Source of the DNA: Bacteroidota bacterium
GTDB lineage: Bacteria; Bacteroidota; Ignavibacteria; Ignavibacteriales; Ignavibacteriaceae
Reading direction: 5' to 3'
Assembly (NCBI GenBank): GCA_021778375.1
Contig: JAJYCM010000019.1
Span: 1 to 21,057 of the forward strand
Length of the DNA: 21,057 bases
The position numbers and the translations under genes were made by a program. Shown here one piece after another: positions 1-10,300 of the stretch. The number at the start of each line of letters is the position of its first letter. Within the stretch, counting starts at the first letter, position 1. The notes under the pieces are model-generated. The model searched no databases. It saw nothing but the letters and a program-made list of their open reading frames with translations, and was not told where the DNA came from.

Positions 1-309
1 TGATACTCTGGAAAAAATATTTTATTTTTCATGTGGATATTAATATAAGTAGTGAATTTTATTAATAAGGAATTAGTAAATAGTTCTTCTTAATTTTCCT
101 ATTATTTTTTTAAAAAGGATTCAGTCTTTCTTAGAAAGCTAATTTGACATCTGCAAAAATTATTACATATATTCGATAGGCAGTATTTTATTATCATTTT
201 GATTAGTTGATTATTTTTATAGAAGTTATTAGTTGCTCTATAAAAGGGATTAGGGATATTAAAGGCGGACTAACAAGTCTAATTTTACGTTAATAAAGTT
301 TATTGCTAG
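1..309. other. AT-rich upstream region without a gene
   Basis: No convincing coding frame is visible on either strand. The region is very AT-rich and leads into the six-PAS kinase gene. The only structured signal noted is a promoter-like pair of hexamers, annotated separately. There is no sign of the end of a preceding gene, so its neighbour on the left is unknown. Confidence 0.6.
144..173 (+). promoter_or_regulatory. Candidate sigma70-like promoter for the kinase/regulator operon
   Basis: A perfect TTGACA at 144-149 is followed after 18 bases by TATATT at 168-173, which would place transcription start near 180 and leave an untranslated leader of about 130 bases. In such AT-rich DNA a -10-like match is cheap. 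The perfect -35 hexamer is the stronger part. If the host uses the Bacteroidota-type -33/-7 consensus this call may be wrong. Confidence 0.35.
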
Positions 310-3300
310 GTGATTAGAATTTATATATTTATGAGAAAAATAATTAAAAAGAGGATTACCAAAGCTGCTACATACCAAGCTTTGAGAACAAATTTTTTAT
401 ATCTGATTTTTGGAATTTCATCTGCCCTTTTCCTGGACATTGTATTAAGTAAAATCAAATATATATATTTAAGTATATGGCAGATAAAATCATTTCAGGA
501 ATGGTTATTTGTAGCTCTTACCAGCATCTTAATGTATCTATTAGTCAAAAGAATATTTAATTCTAAAAATAAAGAAAAGGAAATATTAAAACAGGAATTA
601 AGTATTTGCAAAGAATTGATACGTAATTCAGAGCAAAAATACAGCAGGATTTTTGAGAATGCACCGATAGGAATTTTCCATTCTACTCTAGAAGGACGCA
701 TACTTCTTGTAAATCCAATTCTAGCAGAGTTATTCGGATATAAGCGACCAGAAGACATGATATCGGCTAATATTAATGCAGCGGAAAAGTTATATATGCA
801 ATCAGAATTGCGGAATCAAATTGTCCTTAAGGCAATTGAATCAAAAAGGTTTGTCAATAGTGAAGTTAATTTGAAGCGATTAAACGACGATAGCTTCATA
901 GCTAATTTAAAAATGAGGATAGTCAAAGAGAGAAATAGCGAACAGGAGTACATTGAGGGTTTTATAGAAGATATTACTAAAAGAAAAATGACGGAATATG
1001 CTTTAAAGGAAAGTGAGAAACATCATCGCTCGGTAGTAACTTCATTACATGAGGGAATTATCATTCACTCTTCAAACGGAATGATAGAAAAGATGAATAA
1101 AAGAGCACAAGAAATATTAGAACTCACAAACGAAGAAATTAGCGGGAGACAATCAATAGATATAAAATGGAGAGCAATTCATGAAGACGGGTCACCATTT
1201 CCCGGTGAAATGCATCCTGCCGTGATGACACTTCAAACCGGGAAACCTGAAAGTAATGTAATCATGGGCTTGAAAAAGCCTAACGGAGAATTAGTTTGGA
1301 TAGCAGTAAATTCAGAACCATTATTTAATGATAATCAAACATACGCTGAAGCAGTAATTGTTTCAATCACAAATATTACAGAAAGGAAAAATGCCGAGAT
1401 GGGCTTGAAGGAGAGCGAGGCAAAGTATCGTGAATTATTCGAAAATAATTTAGCCGGAGTCTTTAGAAATTCTATTAATGGAGAGGTTCTAGATTGCAAT
1501 CCAGCATTTGCAAAGATTTTTGGATTTAAATCGAAAGAAGAAGGGCTACATAAATTAGCTGCTGATTTTTATCCTTCACCAAAAGGACGAGAAAAATATT
1601 TGGAATTGTTATCAAAAAAAGGGCAATTATTAAACTATGAATGTCAACGCAAACGAGTTGACGGAAGTACGATATGGACATTGGAAAATGTTAGAATGGC
1701 AAAGAATCAGGCAGGCGCACCATTGTTTATTGAAGGAACCATTTTTGATGTAACAGAGCTAAAGCAAGCAGAGTCTCAAATAATAAAAGAGCGTAATCAG
1801 GCAAAGTTATATTTTGAAGCAGCGGGAGTGATGCTTGCCCAGCTAGATAAAGACGGGAATATTTCACTAATGAACAAAAAGGGATCAGAAATTTTAGAGT
1901 ATTCAGCAGATGAGATTATAGGAAAGAATTGGTTTAATCTTGTTATTCAGAAAGAAATAAGGGAGAAGTTAAGAAGTATATTTAATAATATGGTCAACGG
2001 CGAAACCGAAGATATTGAATATTTTGAAAACGAAGTAGTCTGTAAATCGGGGATTCACAAAATGATTGCGTTTCATAATTCGGTAATAAGGAGCGGCGAT
2101 TCAGGAATAATAGGGATATTATTTTCCGGCGAAGATATTACAAATCGTAAAAAAGTTGAAAAATTATTACGCGACAACGAGCAAAGGTTAACGCTTGCAC
2201 TTGAAGCGACAAATATAGGACTTTGGGATTGGGATATAGAAAATGATATTTGGATTACAAACCCAACGTATTTCAAAATGCTAGGTTACGATTGGGAAAA
2301 GAAAGAAGAATTGATAGAAAGCTGGAATGATAAAGTTCACCCGTTAGATAAAGAATTTGTATTAAACAATAAAAAGAGAAATGAATTTGATATAGAATAT
2401 CGGTTAAAGCATGCAGATGGATCATTCAGATGGATTAACAGCATTGGACGCACGATTGAATATAAAAAGAACGGAGATGCCAAGAGAATGATAGGTCTGC
2501 AAATAGATATTACAGAGAGGAAACAAAACGAAGAAGAGATTCGAAAACTTTCCAAAGCAATAGAACAGATACCGGTTTCAGTAGTTATAACTGATTTGGA
2601 AGGAAATATCGAGTATGTTAATCCATTCTATTTAACAACTACAGGATATAATTATAATGAAGTATTGGGGAAAAATCCACGAATACTCAAGTCCGGTTAT
2701 ACATCACAAAATGAATATACAAAATTATGGGACACGATATTAGCCGGTAACGTCTGGGATGGGATTTTTCAAAATAAAAATAAAAACGGTGAATTGATTT
2801 GGGAATCATCCATTATAAGCCCTACAAGAAATTTAAACGGAGATATAACCCATTTCATACAAATCAAAGAAGATATAACTCAAAAGGTAAAGACAGAAGA
2901 GGAATTACGTAAATACAGAGAGGGATTAGAGACGCTTGTCAAATTAAGAACCGAGCAGCTAAATGAAGTCAATATGCATTTGAGAGAAGAGATAAGAAAA
3001 GAAAAGGAATATGAATTGCTGCTGCAGGAGTCACTAGATAAGGAGAAAGAGTTAAGCGAGCTTAAGACGAGATTTGTATCAATTACTTCTCACGAATTCA
3101 GAACGCCACTGACTTCAATTTTAGGTTCAATAGAATTGATACAGATGTATAGGGAAAAATGGAGCAAAGGAAAATTAAATGAGCAAATAGAGAGAATAAT
3201 AAACTCAGTAGAATATTTGACGAGGCTACTGGATGATGTTTTAACTTTAAGTCACGCTGAAAGCGGAAAATTAAAATTTAAACCGGAGATATTAAACCTA

Positions 3301-3732
3301 TACGATTTTTGTTCCGGTATAATCGAAGAGCTCGGGATGAGATCAAGAAAAGATCATGAATTTATTTTTAATTACAAATGCCCGCAGAAAATTTTTAGCA
3401 TGGATTCTCAATTACTTCGTTTCATATTAGTCAATTTATTATCAAACGCGTATAAATATTCTCCGGGAGGGGGAAAAATAGAATTTAGTGTTTCATCAGA
3501 TGATAAAAATATAGAATTTATTATTTCAGACGAAGGAATAGGAATTCCAGACAAAGACAAAAAATATTTATTTAATCCATTTCACAGGTGCAGTAATAGT
3601 TTGAAAATACCGGGAACCGGATTGGGCTTATCCATAGTGAAGCATTCTATTGAACTTCATAATGGAGGAATAAGTTATTCATCTGAAGCCGGATTGGGAA
3701 CGACATTTAAAGTACTAATTCCGAAAGGATAA
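310..3732 (+). CDS. Multi-PAS transmembrane sensor histidine kinase
   Basis: Membrane sensor kinase predicted to autophosphorylate on histidine and pass the phosphate to a response regulator, most likely the one encoded one base downstream. Two N-terminal hydrophobic stretches (about residues 29-46 and 64-79) with a very short loop between them suggest sensing is mostly cytoplasmic. Six PAS/PAC units follow at about 107-230, 235-358, 365-488, 497-615, 624-742 and 752-862, most ending in the characteristic DITxRK-type motif. A coiled linker leads to HisKA with phospho-acceptor His928 (SHEFRTPL), then the ATPase domain with N box (N1042, N1046), G1 box DEGIGIP near 1074-1080 and G2 box GTGLGL near 1105. 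There is no receiver domain. The start shown is GTG; an in-frame ATG at 331 is equally possible because neither has a clear ribosome binding site. The ligand cannot be deduced. Confidence 0.93.
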   Translation: MIRIYIFMRKIIKKRITKAATYQALRTNFLYLIFGISSALFLDIVLSKIKYIYLSIWQIKSFQEWLFVALTSILMYLLVKRIFNSKNKEKEILKQELSICKELIRNSEQKYSRIFENAPIGIFHSTLEGRILLVNPILAELFGYKRPEDMISANINAAEKLYMQSELRNQIVLKAIESKRFVNSEVNLKRLNDDSFIANLKMRIVKERNSEQEYIEGFIEDITKRKMTEYALKESEKHHRSVVTSLHEGIIIHSSNGMIEKMNKRAQEILELTNEEISGRQSIDIKWRAIHEDGSPFPGEMHPAVMTLQTGKPESNVIMGLKKPNGELVWIAVNSEPLFNDNQTYAEAVIVSITNITERKNAEMGLKESEAKYRELFENNLAGVFRNSINGEVLDCNPAFAKIFGFKSKEEGLHKLAADFYPSPKGREKYLELLSKKGQLLNYECQRKRVDGSTIWTLENVRMAKNQAGAPLFIEGTIFDVTELKQAESQIIKERNQAKLYFEAAGVMLAQLDKDGNISLMNKKGSEILEYSADEIIGKNWFNLVIQKEIREKLRSIFNNMVNGETEDIEYFENEVVCKSGIHKMIAFHNSVIRSGDSGIIGILFSGEDITNRKKVEKLLRDNEQRLTLALEATNIGLWDWDIENDIWITNPTYFKMLGYDWEKKEELIESWNDKVHPLDKEFVLNNKKRNEFDIEYRLKHADGSFRWINSIGRTIEYKKNGDAKRMIGLQIDITERKQNEEEIRKLSKAIEQIPVSVVITDLEGNIEYVNPFYLTTTGYNYNEVLGKNPRILKSGYTSQNEYTKLWDTILAGNVWDGIFQNKNKNGELIWESSIISPTRNLNGDITHFIQIKEDITQKVKTEEELRKYREGLETLVKLRTEQLNEVNMHLREEIRKEKEYELLLQESLDKEKELSELKTRFVSITSHEFRTPLTSILGSIELIQMYREKWSKGKLNEQIERIINSVEYLTRLLDDVLTLSHAESGKLKFKPEILNLYDFCSGIIEELGMRSRKDHEFIFNYKCPQKIFSMDSQLLRFILVNLLSNAYKYSPGGGKIEFSVSSDDKNIEFIISDEGIGIPDKDKKYLFNPFHRCSNSLKIPGTGLGLSIVKHSIELHNGGISYSSEAGLGTTFKVLIPKG

Positions 3733-3733
3733 T

Positions 3734-4495
3734 ATGGATAAAAAAATATTACTAATAGAAGACGATGAAAATATTCTTGCGAACCTTGTAGCCTTATTAA
3801 CGGAAAACGGGTTTCATGTGCTTAAAGCCGGGAATGGATTAGACGGAATAAGTATTGCTCAAAAGGAAATTCCAGATCTTATAATGTGTGATATTATGAT
3901 GCCGGGGCTCGACGGTTACGATATACTGAAAGAATTTCATAACAATGTTGAACTCAAATCAATACCTTTTATTTTTCTTACGGCAAAAGCTGAGTTAAAA
4001 AGTATGCGGCAAGGAATGGACATGGGAGCAGACGATTATCTGATAAAACCTTACAAGGCAATTGATGTGTTAAATTCTATCAATTCAAGATTAAAACGTA
4101 TAGAAATATTCAAGGCTTCATTTGCAAAACCTGAGGAAAAAATTGCCGCGAAGAAATACACTATGATTGATAAATTCTTTCTGAAAGTGAACGGCAAGCC
4201 GCAATTTATAAGAATAGATCAGATATTATATCTTAGCTCAGAGAGGCAGTACACGTCTATTCATCTTTTAAGCGGCAGATCCTTTTTGGTTAGGAAATCT
4301 ATTACAAGCTTCGAGAGTATGCTGCCGGAAAATAATTTTATTCGTATTCATCGTTCAACTATAATTAATATAAACTTCATCGAAAAAATTGATAAATGTG
4401 ACAACTCAAGTATTAAAATATATATTACAGATTGTGAAAAGCCATTCATTGCCAGTAAAAGATATTCCTCTAAGCTGAGGAAGAATTTAATATAA
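3734..4495 (+). CDS. LytTR-family response regulator
   Basis: DNA-binding response regulator of the LytR/AlgR type. The N-terminal receiver (about residues 1-122) has the acidic pair Asp10/Asp11, phospho-acceptor Asp53 (CDIMMPGLDG), Thr83 and Lys105, all canonical. After a linker, residues about 145-253 form a LytTR domain (IRIDQILYLSSERQYTSI, then FIRIHRSTIIN). The ATG lies one base after the stop of the six-PAS kinase gene, so the two are almost certainly co-translated and form a cognate pair. LytTR regulators are classically partnered with LytS-type kinases, so pairing with a HisKA kinase is less usual, although seen in the Bacteroidota group. A pair of direct repeats with LytTR-site-like spacing lies just downstream, in front of the chemoreceptor gene, which is an attractive but unproven target. 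Confidence 0.93.
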   Translation: MDKKILLIEDDENILANLVALLTENGFHVLKAGNGLDGISIAQKEIPDLIMCDIMMPGLDGYDILKEFHNNVELKSIPFIFLTAKAELKSMRQGMDMGADDYLIKPYKAIDVLNSINSRLKRIEIFKASFAKPEEKIAAKKYTMIDKFFLKVNGKPQFIRIDQILYLSSERQYTSIHLLSGRSFLVRKSITSFESMLPENNFIRIHRSTIININFIEKIDKCDNSSIKIYITDCEKPFIASKRYSSKLRKNLI

Positions 4496-4535
4496 TAAAT
4501 CACATACCTCTCTAAGATTTTCTAATAAATACCAC

Positions 4536-4577
4536 TTGAAACAATTATCTCCCTTTTGAAACATTTTTGTTGAAATA
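4536..4577 (+). promoter_or_regulatory. Direct repeats resembling a LytTR-regulator binding site
   Basis: TTGAAACA occurs exactly twice, at 4536-4543 and 4556-4563, separated by 12 bases (20-base period). A near copy, TTGAAATA, lies at 4570-4577. LytTR proteins typically bind two short direct repeats about 12 bases apart on one face of the helix. The position, between the LytTR regulator gene and the chemoreceptor gene, fits. The repeat sequence itself does not match the best-known LytTR consensus, so this is inference. Confidence 0.35.
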
Positions 4578-4591
4578 ATATTTCCAATCTA

Positions 4592-4610
4592 CGATTATAG
4601 ACCATAATCG
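4592..4610. promoter_or_regulatory. Perfect inverted repeat upstream of chemoreceptor gene
   Basis: CGATTAT (4592-4598) and ATAATCG (4604-4610) form a perfect 7-bp dyad with a 5-base spacer, 33 bases before the chemoreceptor ATG. It may be an operator for a dimeric repressor or a weak leader hairpin. It is not followed by a T-run on the + strand, so it is not a terminator. Confidence 0.3.
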
Positions 4611-4642
4611 ATATTAAAATTAAACATTAATAAGAGAATTTT

Positions 4643-6850
4643 ATGAAATGGTTTTATAATCTAAAAATAAGTGTTAAGCTAATAGTATCTTTTCTTATTC
4701 TTTCTGCTATTACTGCTTTTGTCGGTATACAGGGTCTTACCGATATGGGTGCAATAAATAAAATGCTCAGTTCTCTTTATCATAATGAAACGAGAGGAAT
4801 TGCCTATATAAAAGAATCCAATTCCGATCTCCTCGCATACAGTAGATGTCTAAACAATTATCTACTTTCTACATCTCAAAAAGAAAGGGATAACTGCCTT
4901 GCCAATTTAACAAATTATGAAAAGCTCCTGTTCCAAAATATAAATGCGGCTACACCTCTGATAAAATCAGATGAGGGGAAAGCCTTAATTGCTCAAGTTG
5001 AACAACAGTGGAATGATTATAAAAAGGAAGTAAATCAAGTTATTGCTCTCGGCAATTTTGATAGCCTGGCTGAAAAGCAAAAATCAATTATTTTACTTAA
5101 TACCGCAGTAAGAGAAAAATCAAACGCAATTGACACTCTATTCGCCGAACTTGTGAGACAAAAAGAAAAAGACGGTAAAGAATTTTATATTCAGAGCAAC
5201 CAGGATTATGCTGATACGAGGTTGTACCTCATTATACTAATAATAGGCTCGTTAGGGTTCGGAATAGGATTGGGCTTATATATTTCCAAAATTATTAGTA
5301 AGCCTATTAATGCATTAATAGAAGCAAGCAATAAGTTTGCCGTTGGCGATCTAAATGTTCAACTATTTAATACAAGCAAAGACGAAGTGGGTGAGCTTTC
5401 CACAGCATTTAATAATATGTTAGAAAAAACAGCGCTTCAAATTCAATATCTCGATAACATTCCTAATCCGGTTATGATTATTGATAAGGAATATAATATA
5501 AAGTATATGAACCAAAGCGGAGCTAAAGTACTTGCCAAGGATCAAAAGCAATTGATAGGGCAAAAATGTTACGAACAATTTAGAACTGATCATTGTCGTA
5601 CAGAGAACTGTGCATTAAGTAGAGCAATGAAAAATGGCTCGACCTTTACGGATGAAACTATAGCTAATCCGAATGGTATCCAAATACCAATTTTATATAC
5701 CGGGGTTCCAGTAAAAAATAAGGAGGGTAACATTATAGGAGCTATGGAAGAGGTTATAAACATAAAAGAAATTAAAGAATTACAAAATTACTTGACCCGT
5801 TCTACTCAAAATATGCTGCAGGCAATGGATAAATTCGCCGGAGGTGATTTAACAGTTAAGGTGATTCCGGAAAAGGAAAATGATGATATTGGAAAGCTAT
5901 TCCTTGGATTTAACCAATCTGTTCAGAATATAGGAAATATAATTAGAGAAGTTACCGAAGCAGTATCAGCAACAGCGAGCGCATCGACACAAATTTCAGC
6001 AAGTTCAGAGGAAATGGCGGCAGGAGCGCAAGAACAAAGTTCTCAATCTCAAGAAGTATCAACGGCAGTCGATCAAATGACAAGAACAATACTTGATACT
6101 ACAAAAAATGCAGGCAGTACAGCAGATCAGGCAAAGAATGCAGGACAAATAGCGGAAGATGGGGGTAAAGTTATTTCTGAGACAATAGAAGGAATGAATA
6201 GAATAGCCATAGTTGTAACAAAGGCTGCCGAGACTGTTCAGGAATTAGGAAAGAGCAGCGACCAAATAGGTGAGATAGTCCAGGTAATTGACGATATAGC
6301 AGATCAAACAAACCTTCTAGCTCTTAACGCCGCAATAGAGGCGGCGCGCGCCGGAGAGCAAGGAAGAGGATTTGCGGTAGTAGCAGATGAGGTAAGGAAG
6401 TTAGCAGAACGTACCACAAAGGCAACAAAAGAGATAGCAGATATGATTAAGAGGATACAGAAAGAAACGAAAGGAGCAGTAGAGTCAATCCAGCAAGGCA
6501 CAGCAGAAGCGCAAAAGGGAAAAAGCCTAGCGGCAAAAGCCGGAGAATCCTTGAAGCAAATTATCACCGGTTCCTCTGCAGTATTAGATCGAGCAACACA
6601 GGTAGCCGCTGCAAGTGAAGAGCAATCCGCGACGGCAGAACAGATAAGCAGAAATATTGAAGCGATAAATAACGTAGCACAAGAAAGCGCAGCGGGAGTA
6701 CAGCAGATAGCCCGCGCAGCAGAAGACCTAAATAGACTGACGGATAATCTGCAGAATCTAGTATCAAGGTTCAATATTGATAGCGAAAGAGGAAACGACA
6801 GATCAACACTTGCGGTCAGGTCAAACGGACATATAGTTCACGCAGATTAA
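4643..6850 (+). CDS. Methyl-accepting chemotaxis protein with Cys-containing PAS domain
   Basis: Transmembrane chemoreceptor that would signal through CheW to a CheA kinase. TM1 is at about residues 9-28, followed by a helical periplasmic domain of the four-helix-bundle type (about 30-193), TM2 at about 194-216 and a HAMP domain (about 217-270). Unusually, a cytoplasmic PAS domain follows (about 270-385), carrying Cys309, Cys318 and Cys323. A second HAMP-like segment (about 390-440) leads into the long coiled-coil signalling domain with the highly conserved hairpin tip (QTNLLALNAAIEAARAGE). The C-terminus ends HIVHAD and lacks the CheR-tethering pentapeptide. The gene lies 12 bases before cheW and is surely co-transcribed with it. 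Having both a periplasmic domain and an internal PAS suggests two inputs; the ligand is unknown. Confidence 0.95.
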   Translation: MKWFYNLKISVKLIVSFLILSAITAFVGIQGLTDMGAINKMLSSLYHNETRGIAYIKESNSDLLAYSRCLNNYLLSTSQKERDNCLANLTNYEKLLFQNINAATPLIKSDEGKALIAQVEQQWNDYKKEVNQVIALGNFDSLAEKQKSIILLNTAVREKSNAIDTLFAELVRQKEKDGKEFYIQSNQDYADTRLYLIILIIGSLGFGIGLGLYISKIISKPINALIEASNKFAVGDLNVQLFNTSKDEVGELSTAFNNMLEKTALQIQYLDNIPNPVMIIDKEYNIKYMNQSGAKVLAKDQKQLIGQKCYEQFRTDHCRTENCALSRAMKNGSTFTDETIANPNGIQIPILYTGVPVKNKEGNIIGAMEEVINIKEIKELQNYLTRSTQNMLQAMDKFAGGDLTVKVIPEKENDDIGKLFLGFNQSVQNIGNIIREVTEAVSATASASTQISASSEEMAAGAQEQSSQSQEVSTAVDQMTRTILDTTKNAGSTADQAKNAGQIAEDGGKVISETIEGMNRIAIVVTKAAETVQELGKSSDQIGEIVQVIDDIADQTNLLALNAAIEAARAGEQGRGFAVVADEVRKLAERTTKATKEIADMIKRIQKETKGAVESIQQGTAEAQKGKSLAAKAGESLKQIITGSSAVLDRATQVAAASEEQSATAEQISRNIEAINNVAQESAAGVQQIARAAEDLNRLTDNLQNLVSRFNIDSERGNDRSTLAVRSNGHIVHAD

Positions 6851-6862
6851 GAGGGATACAAA

Positions 6863-7339
6863 ATGCACACAGAAGCTGAAGAACAGGAAATACAAAAAGA
6901 AGATAAAGAACTGCTGCAGCTTGTTACGTTCAAGCTTGATAAGGCAGAATATGGAATAGACATATTACGTGTTCAAGAAATAATTAGAATAATGGCAATA
7001 ACAAAAGTGCCAAACTCGCCTGAACACGTAGAAGGAGTAATTAACTTAAGAGGGAGAGTAATCCCAGTAGTTAGTTTAAGAAAAATGCTATTTCTACCTG
7101 ATACAGAGAAAGACAACAAAACAAGAGTAATTGTAGTAGAACTAAGCGATAAAACGGTAGGGTTTATAGTGGACGAAGTAAACGAAGTATTGCGGATCCC
7201 TCGAAGCATAACCGAGCCACCACCAGAGATAACTGCGGGCATAGATACAGACTATATAATCAGCGTGGGCAAGCTTGAAGACAGGCTGCTAATATTGCTA
7301 AACATAGAAAAGCTTATTATCAAAACTCATATTGAATAA
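6863..7339 (+). CDS. CheW-like chemotaxis coupling protein
   Basis: Single-domain CheW protein of normal length (158 residues) that bridges chemoreceptors and the CheA kinase at the cell pole. The body shows the family hallmarks: VTFKLDKAEYGIDILRVQEI near the N-terminus, PNSPEHVEGVINLRGRVIPV in the middle, then VGFIVDEVNEVLRI. It starts at an ATG with a GAGGGA ribosome binding site, 12 bases after the chemoreceptor stop codon, making a receptor-CheW pair. No CheA, CheR, CheB, CheD or CheY gene accompanies it, so it may be a dedicated coupling protein for the adjacent receptor feeding a main pathway encoded elsewhere. Confidence 0.95.
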   Translation: MHTEAEEQEIQKEDKELLQLVTFKLDKAEYGIDILRVQEIIRIMAITKVPNSPEHVEGVINLRGRVIPVVSLRKMLFLPDTEKDNKTRVIVVELSDKTVGFIVDEVNEVLRIPRSITEPPPEITAGIDTDYIISVGKLEDRLLILLNIEKLIIKTHIE

Positions 7340-7353
7340 ACATAAATAAAATT

Positions 7354-7382
7354 GTCTAATTGGTGCTTTATTTACATTAGAC
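7354..7382. promoter_or_regulatory. Inverted repeat just before the hybrid kinase ribosome binding site
   Basis: Perfect 7-bp arms GTCTAAT (7354-7360) and ATTAGAC (7376-7382) are separated by 15 bases and end 2 bases before the AAGGAG ribosome binding site of the hybrid kinase gene. The placement could let a leader hairpin or a bound regulator affect translation or transcription of that gene. There is no T-run typical of an intrinsic terminator. Confidence 0.3.
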
Positions 7383-7394
7383 CGAAGGAGAATT

Positions 7395-10300
7395 ATGATA
7401 AGGAAGAGAATTTTATTTCCAATTTCAATAATATATTTATTATCGATCAGCATTATCAGCTATATGGATTTAATGGATTCACAAAAGAATCAGGATATTA
7501 TTAGAAAGAGGGTAACAATTTTACTTAATCTAGATGAATTTGAAAAATATAAAGATAAAATTGAAGTAGATTATCATTTCCTTTTACTTAGCGGCAACAG
7601 AAATAAATCTAGCGTACTGAAAAATGATTCGAATAAGGTTAATCAATACCTTGGGTTCTTAATCAAGAACAAATATCTAAGCGCATCAGAAAAGGCACAG
7701 ATAGATTCACTTAATATTTTACAAAATAAGCGTGCTCAATTTTTAAGAAATTATTATATGCGCTCAAGCAAAACACAACTTCCGTTTAATATTTTTTCGG
7801 TGTATTCCCGGCAAAAAATATTAAGAAATATGATAGATGAATTAACACTGACTTTGAACCAGGAAATTGAAACGTCGCTTCATCAATATTCACAAGTCAA
7901 CATTGATAACATAAATCACCTTGTGAATTTCTACATGCTATTTGTCCTATTTGGTTTCTCTATCACAATCACCTTTTACTTCCTCCAAAATAAATACGTA
8001 TCAAACTTAAGAAAGTCAACACACCTGCTACAAAAAAGCGAAGAGAAATTTTCAAAGGCATTTATCTCCGGACCCGATGGATTGATAATAACGCGTTTGT
8101 CGGACGGGAAAATAGTTGAAATTAATGAGGTTATGCTAAAGGCTCTTAATTATAAAAAAGAAGAGATCATTAATAAGACAACTGAAGGGTTAAGATTATG
8201 GGGCAACAATGAGGAAAGGAAAATAATTATTGAAAAGTTAATAAGAGACAAAGAAGTAAGGGGCTTCGATACCTTATGGTTGTCCAAAGATAAAAAGTAT
8301 ATACCCGGGCGAGTTTCAGCAAAAGTAATAGAAATTGAGGGAGAATTACACGCCATTTCAATTGTGCAGGATCTTACACAATTAAAAGAAAATGAAAAAG
8401 AAATCAAAAAACTTAATAGGATATATGCATTCACATCTGCAATAAATCAACTAATAGTAAAAGAGAAAAATAATGAAAGATTGATTAAGTCCATTTTAAA
8501 TATAGCTGAAAATACGGGAGGATTTAACTATGCGTGCATTGGATTAAAGGATATAGATAAGGGTACAATAGATAAGTTTAATAACCGCTTAGAATGCAGT
8601 ATGGATGAAAACGGGCAAAATGGCTGTCTAGTAAATAACATTAATCTTATGCATAAATACCTTAAAAAGAGCAACGGTCCAGTTATAGTTAATGATTTGA
8701 ATCCATATTTAATAAGTTCTCTTAAGCTTAACCCCACAGTTGCATCTAATATTAACTCGCTTGCTATATTCCCTATTAAGCTAGAAAGCAGTGCCTTCAG
8801 TATTATGGTATTGGGGTCTATCGAAAAGGGTTTCTTTAATCAAAGGGAAATAAATCTTTTAAGTGAATTATCCAATGACATTAGCTATGCAATTGATAAT
8901 AACTTTAGAGAGGAACTGAAAGAAAAAATAGAATTTGAAAACCAAAGGCTTATATCCCTAGTACATAACACAAATGATTTCATAGCAGTATTCTCCTTAG
9001 ATGATAAAACTTTATTCTTAAATAATGCAGGCAAAAGGTTAGTAGGCATAGACGCTGATGCGAATATATCTGATTATGCAGTAAAAGAATTTTACACACC
9101 AGAAAGCTGGCTGGCAAGAAAGGAAAAGGAACTACCATCTTTAAGGCAAAACGGATTTTGGAAAGGAGAATCTTCTTTAAGACATTTTAAGACCAATCAG
9201 CCTATCCCGATAACAAAAAATACTTTCTACGTAAAGGATTTAGGCACCGGTAAAATATTAGGTATTGCGTCAATCGGGCGAGATATGACCATAAGGAAGA
9301 AATATGAGGCAGAGCTTATAGCAGCTAAAAACAAGGCAGAAGAGATGAACAAAATCAAATCCAATTTCCTAGCAAATATGAGCCATGAGCTACGTACACC
9401 AATGATAGGCATTTTAGGTTTTTCAGATGTATTAAAAGATGAGCTGAAAGACGAAGAGCATTTGGCAATGCTAGAACAAATATATTCAGGCGCAAGCAGG
9501 CTATTGAGTACTTTAAATTTAATACTTGATCTTTCACGTATTGAAGCGCGGAGCATTGAAATAAATCCTAAGATAAACAATATTGCCAAAATAGTAATAG
9601 ACACCGTCAAACTATTTGAAGGCTATGCGAGAAAGAATAATTTGAAACTTAAGGCTATTATAAACGGAAATGACATTTTCTCTTTAGTAGACGAACAATT
9701 GCTAAATCAGATTATTAATAACCTTTTAAACAATGCATTAAAGTTTACCAAAGAAGGCGAAGTGATCGTCACGGTTTCTAAAGAAATTTTTGAAGAAAAA
9801 CTATGGAGTGTGATTAAAGTTAGTGATACGGGAATCGGGATTCCTACAAAAAGTATAAACCTGATATTTGAGGAATTTCGACAAGCTAGCGAAGGCTTAA
9901 ACCGCAACTACGAGGGAACCGGTATTGGTCTTACAATAACAAAGAGAATTGTAGAAATGATGGGAGGCATAATTACAGTACAAAGCATCGAAGGGAAAGG
10001 TTCCACATTTACGGTAAGATTTCTCTATACTAATTTAGTTAATGGGAAAGATAATATTACTGTCAAAAATAAAATAGGAAAATCGAATGATTCCCTTCCG
10101 GCGAGCTACAATTTGCCGAAAGTACTTTTAGTCGAAAACGATAAAACTACAATCAATTTTGTTAGCTATAGCTTAAGGAAAGTATGCAGCTTAGATATAG
10201 CCGACAATGGACCGAAAGCAATAGAGTTGACCAAAGAAAATGATTACGCGGTAATATTGATGGATATCGGTTTAGGGCTTGATATGAATGGGATTCAAGC

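Noticed and set aside
6304..6774. Long open frame of 156 codons on the - strand opposite the chemoreceptor
   Set aside because: It is antisense to the conserved signalling domain, whose codon bias leaves the opposite strand open; the + strand protein is unmistakable.
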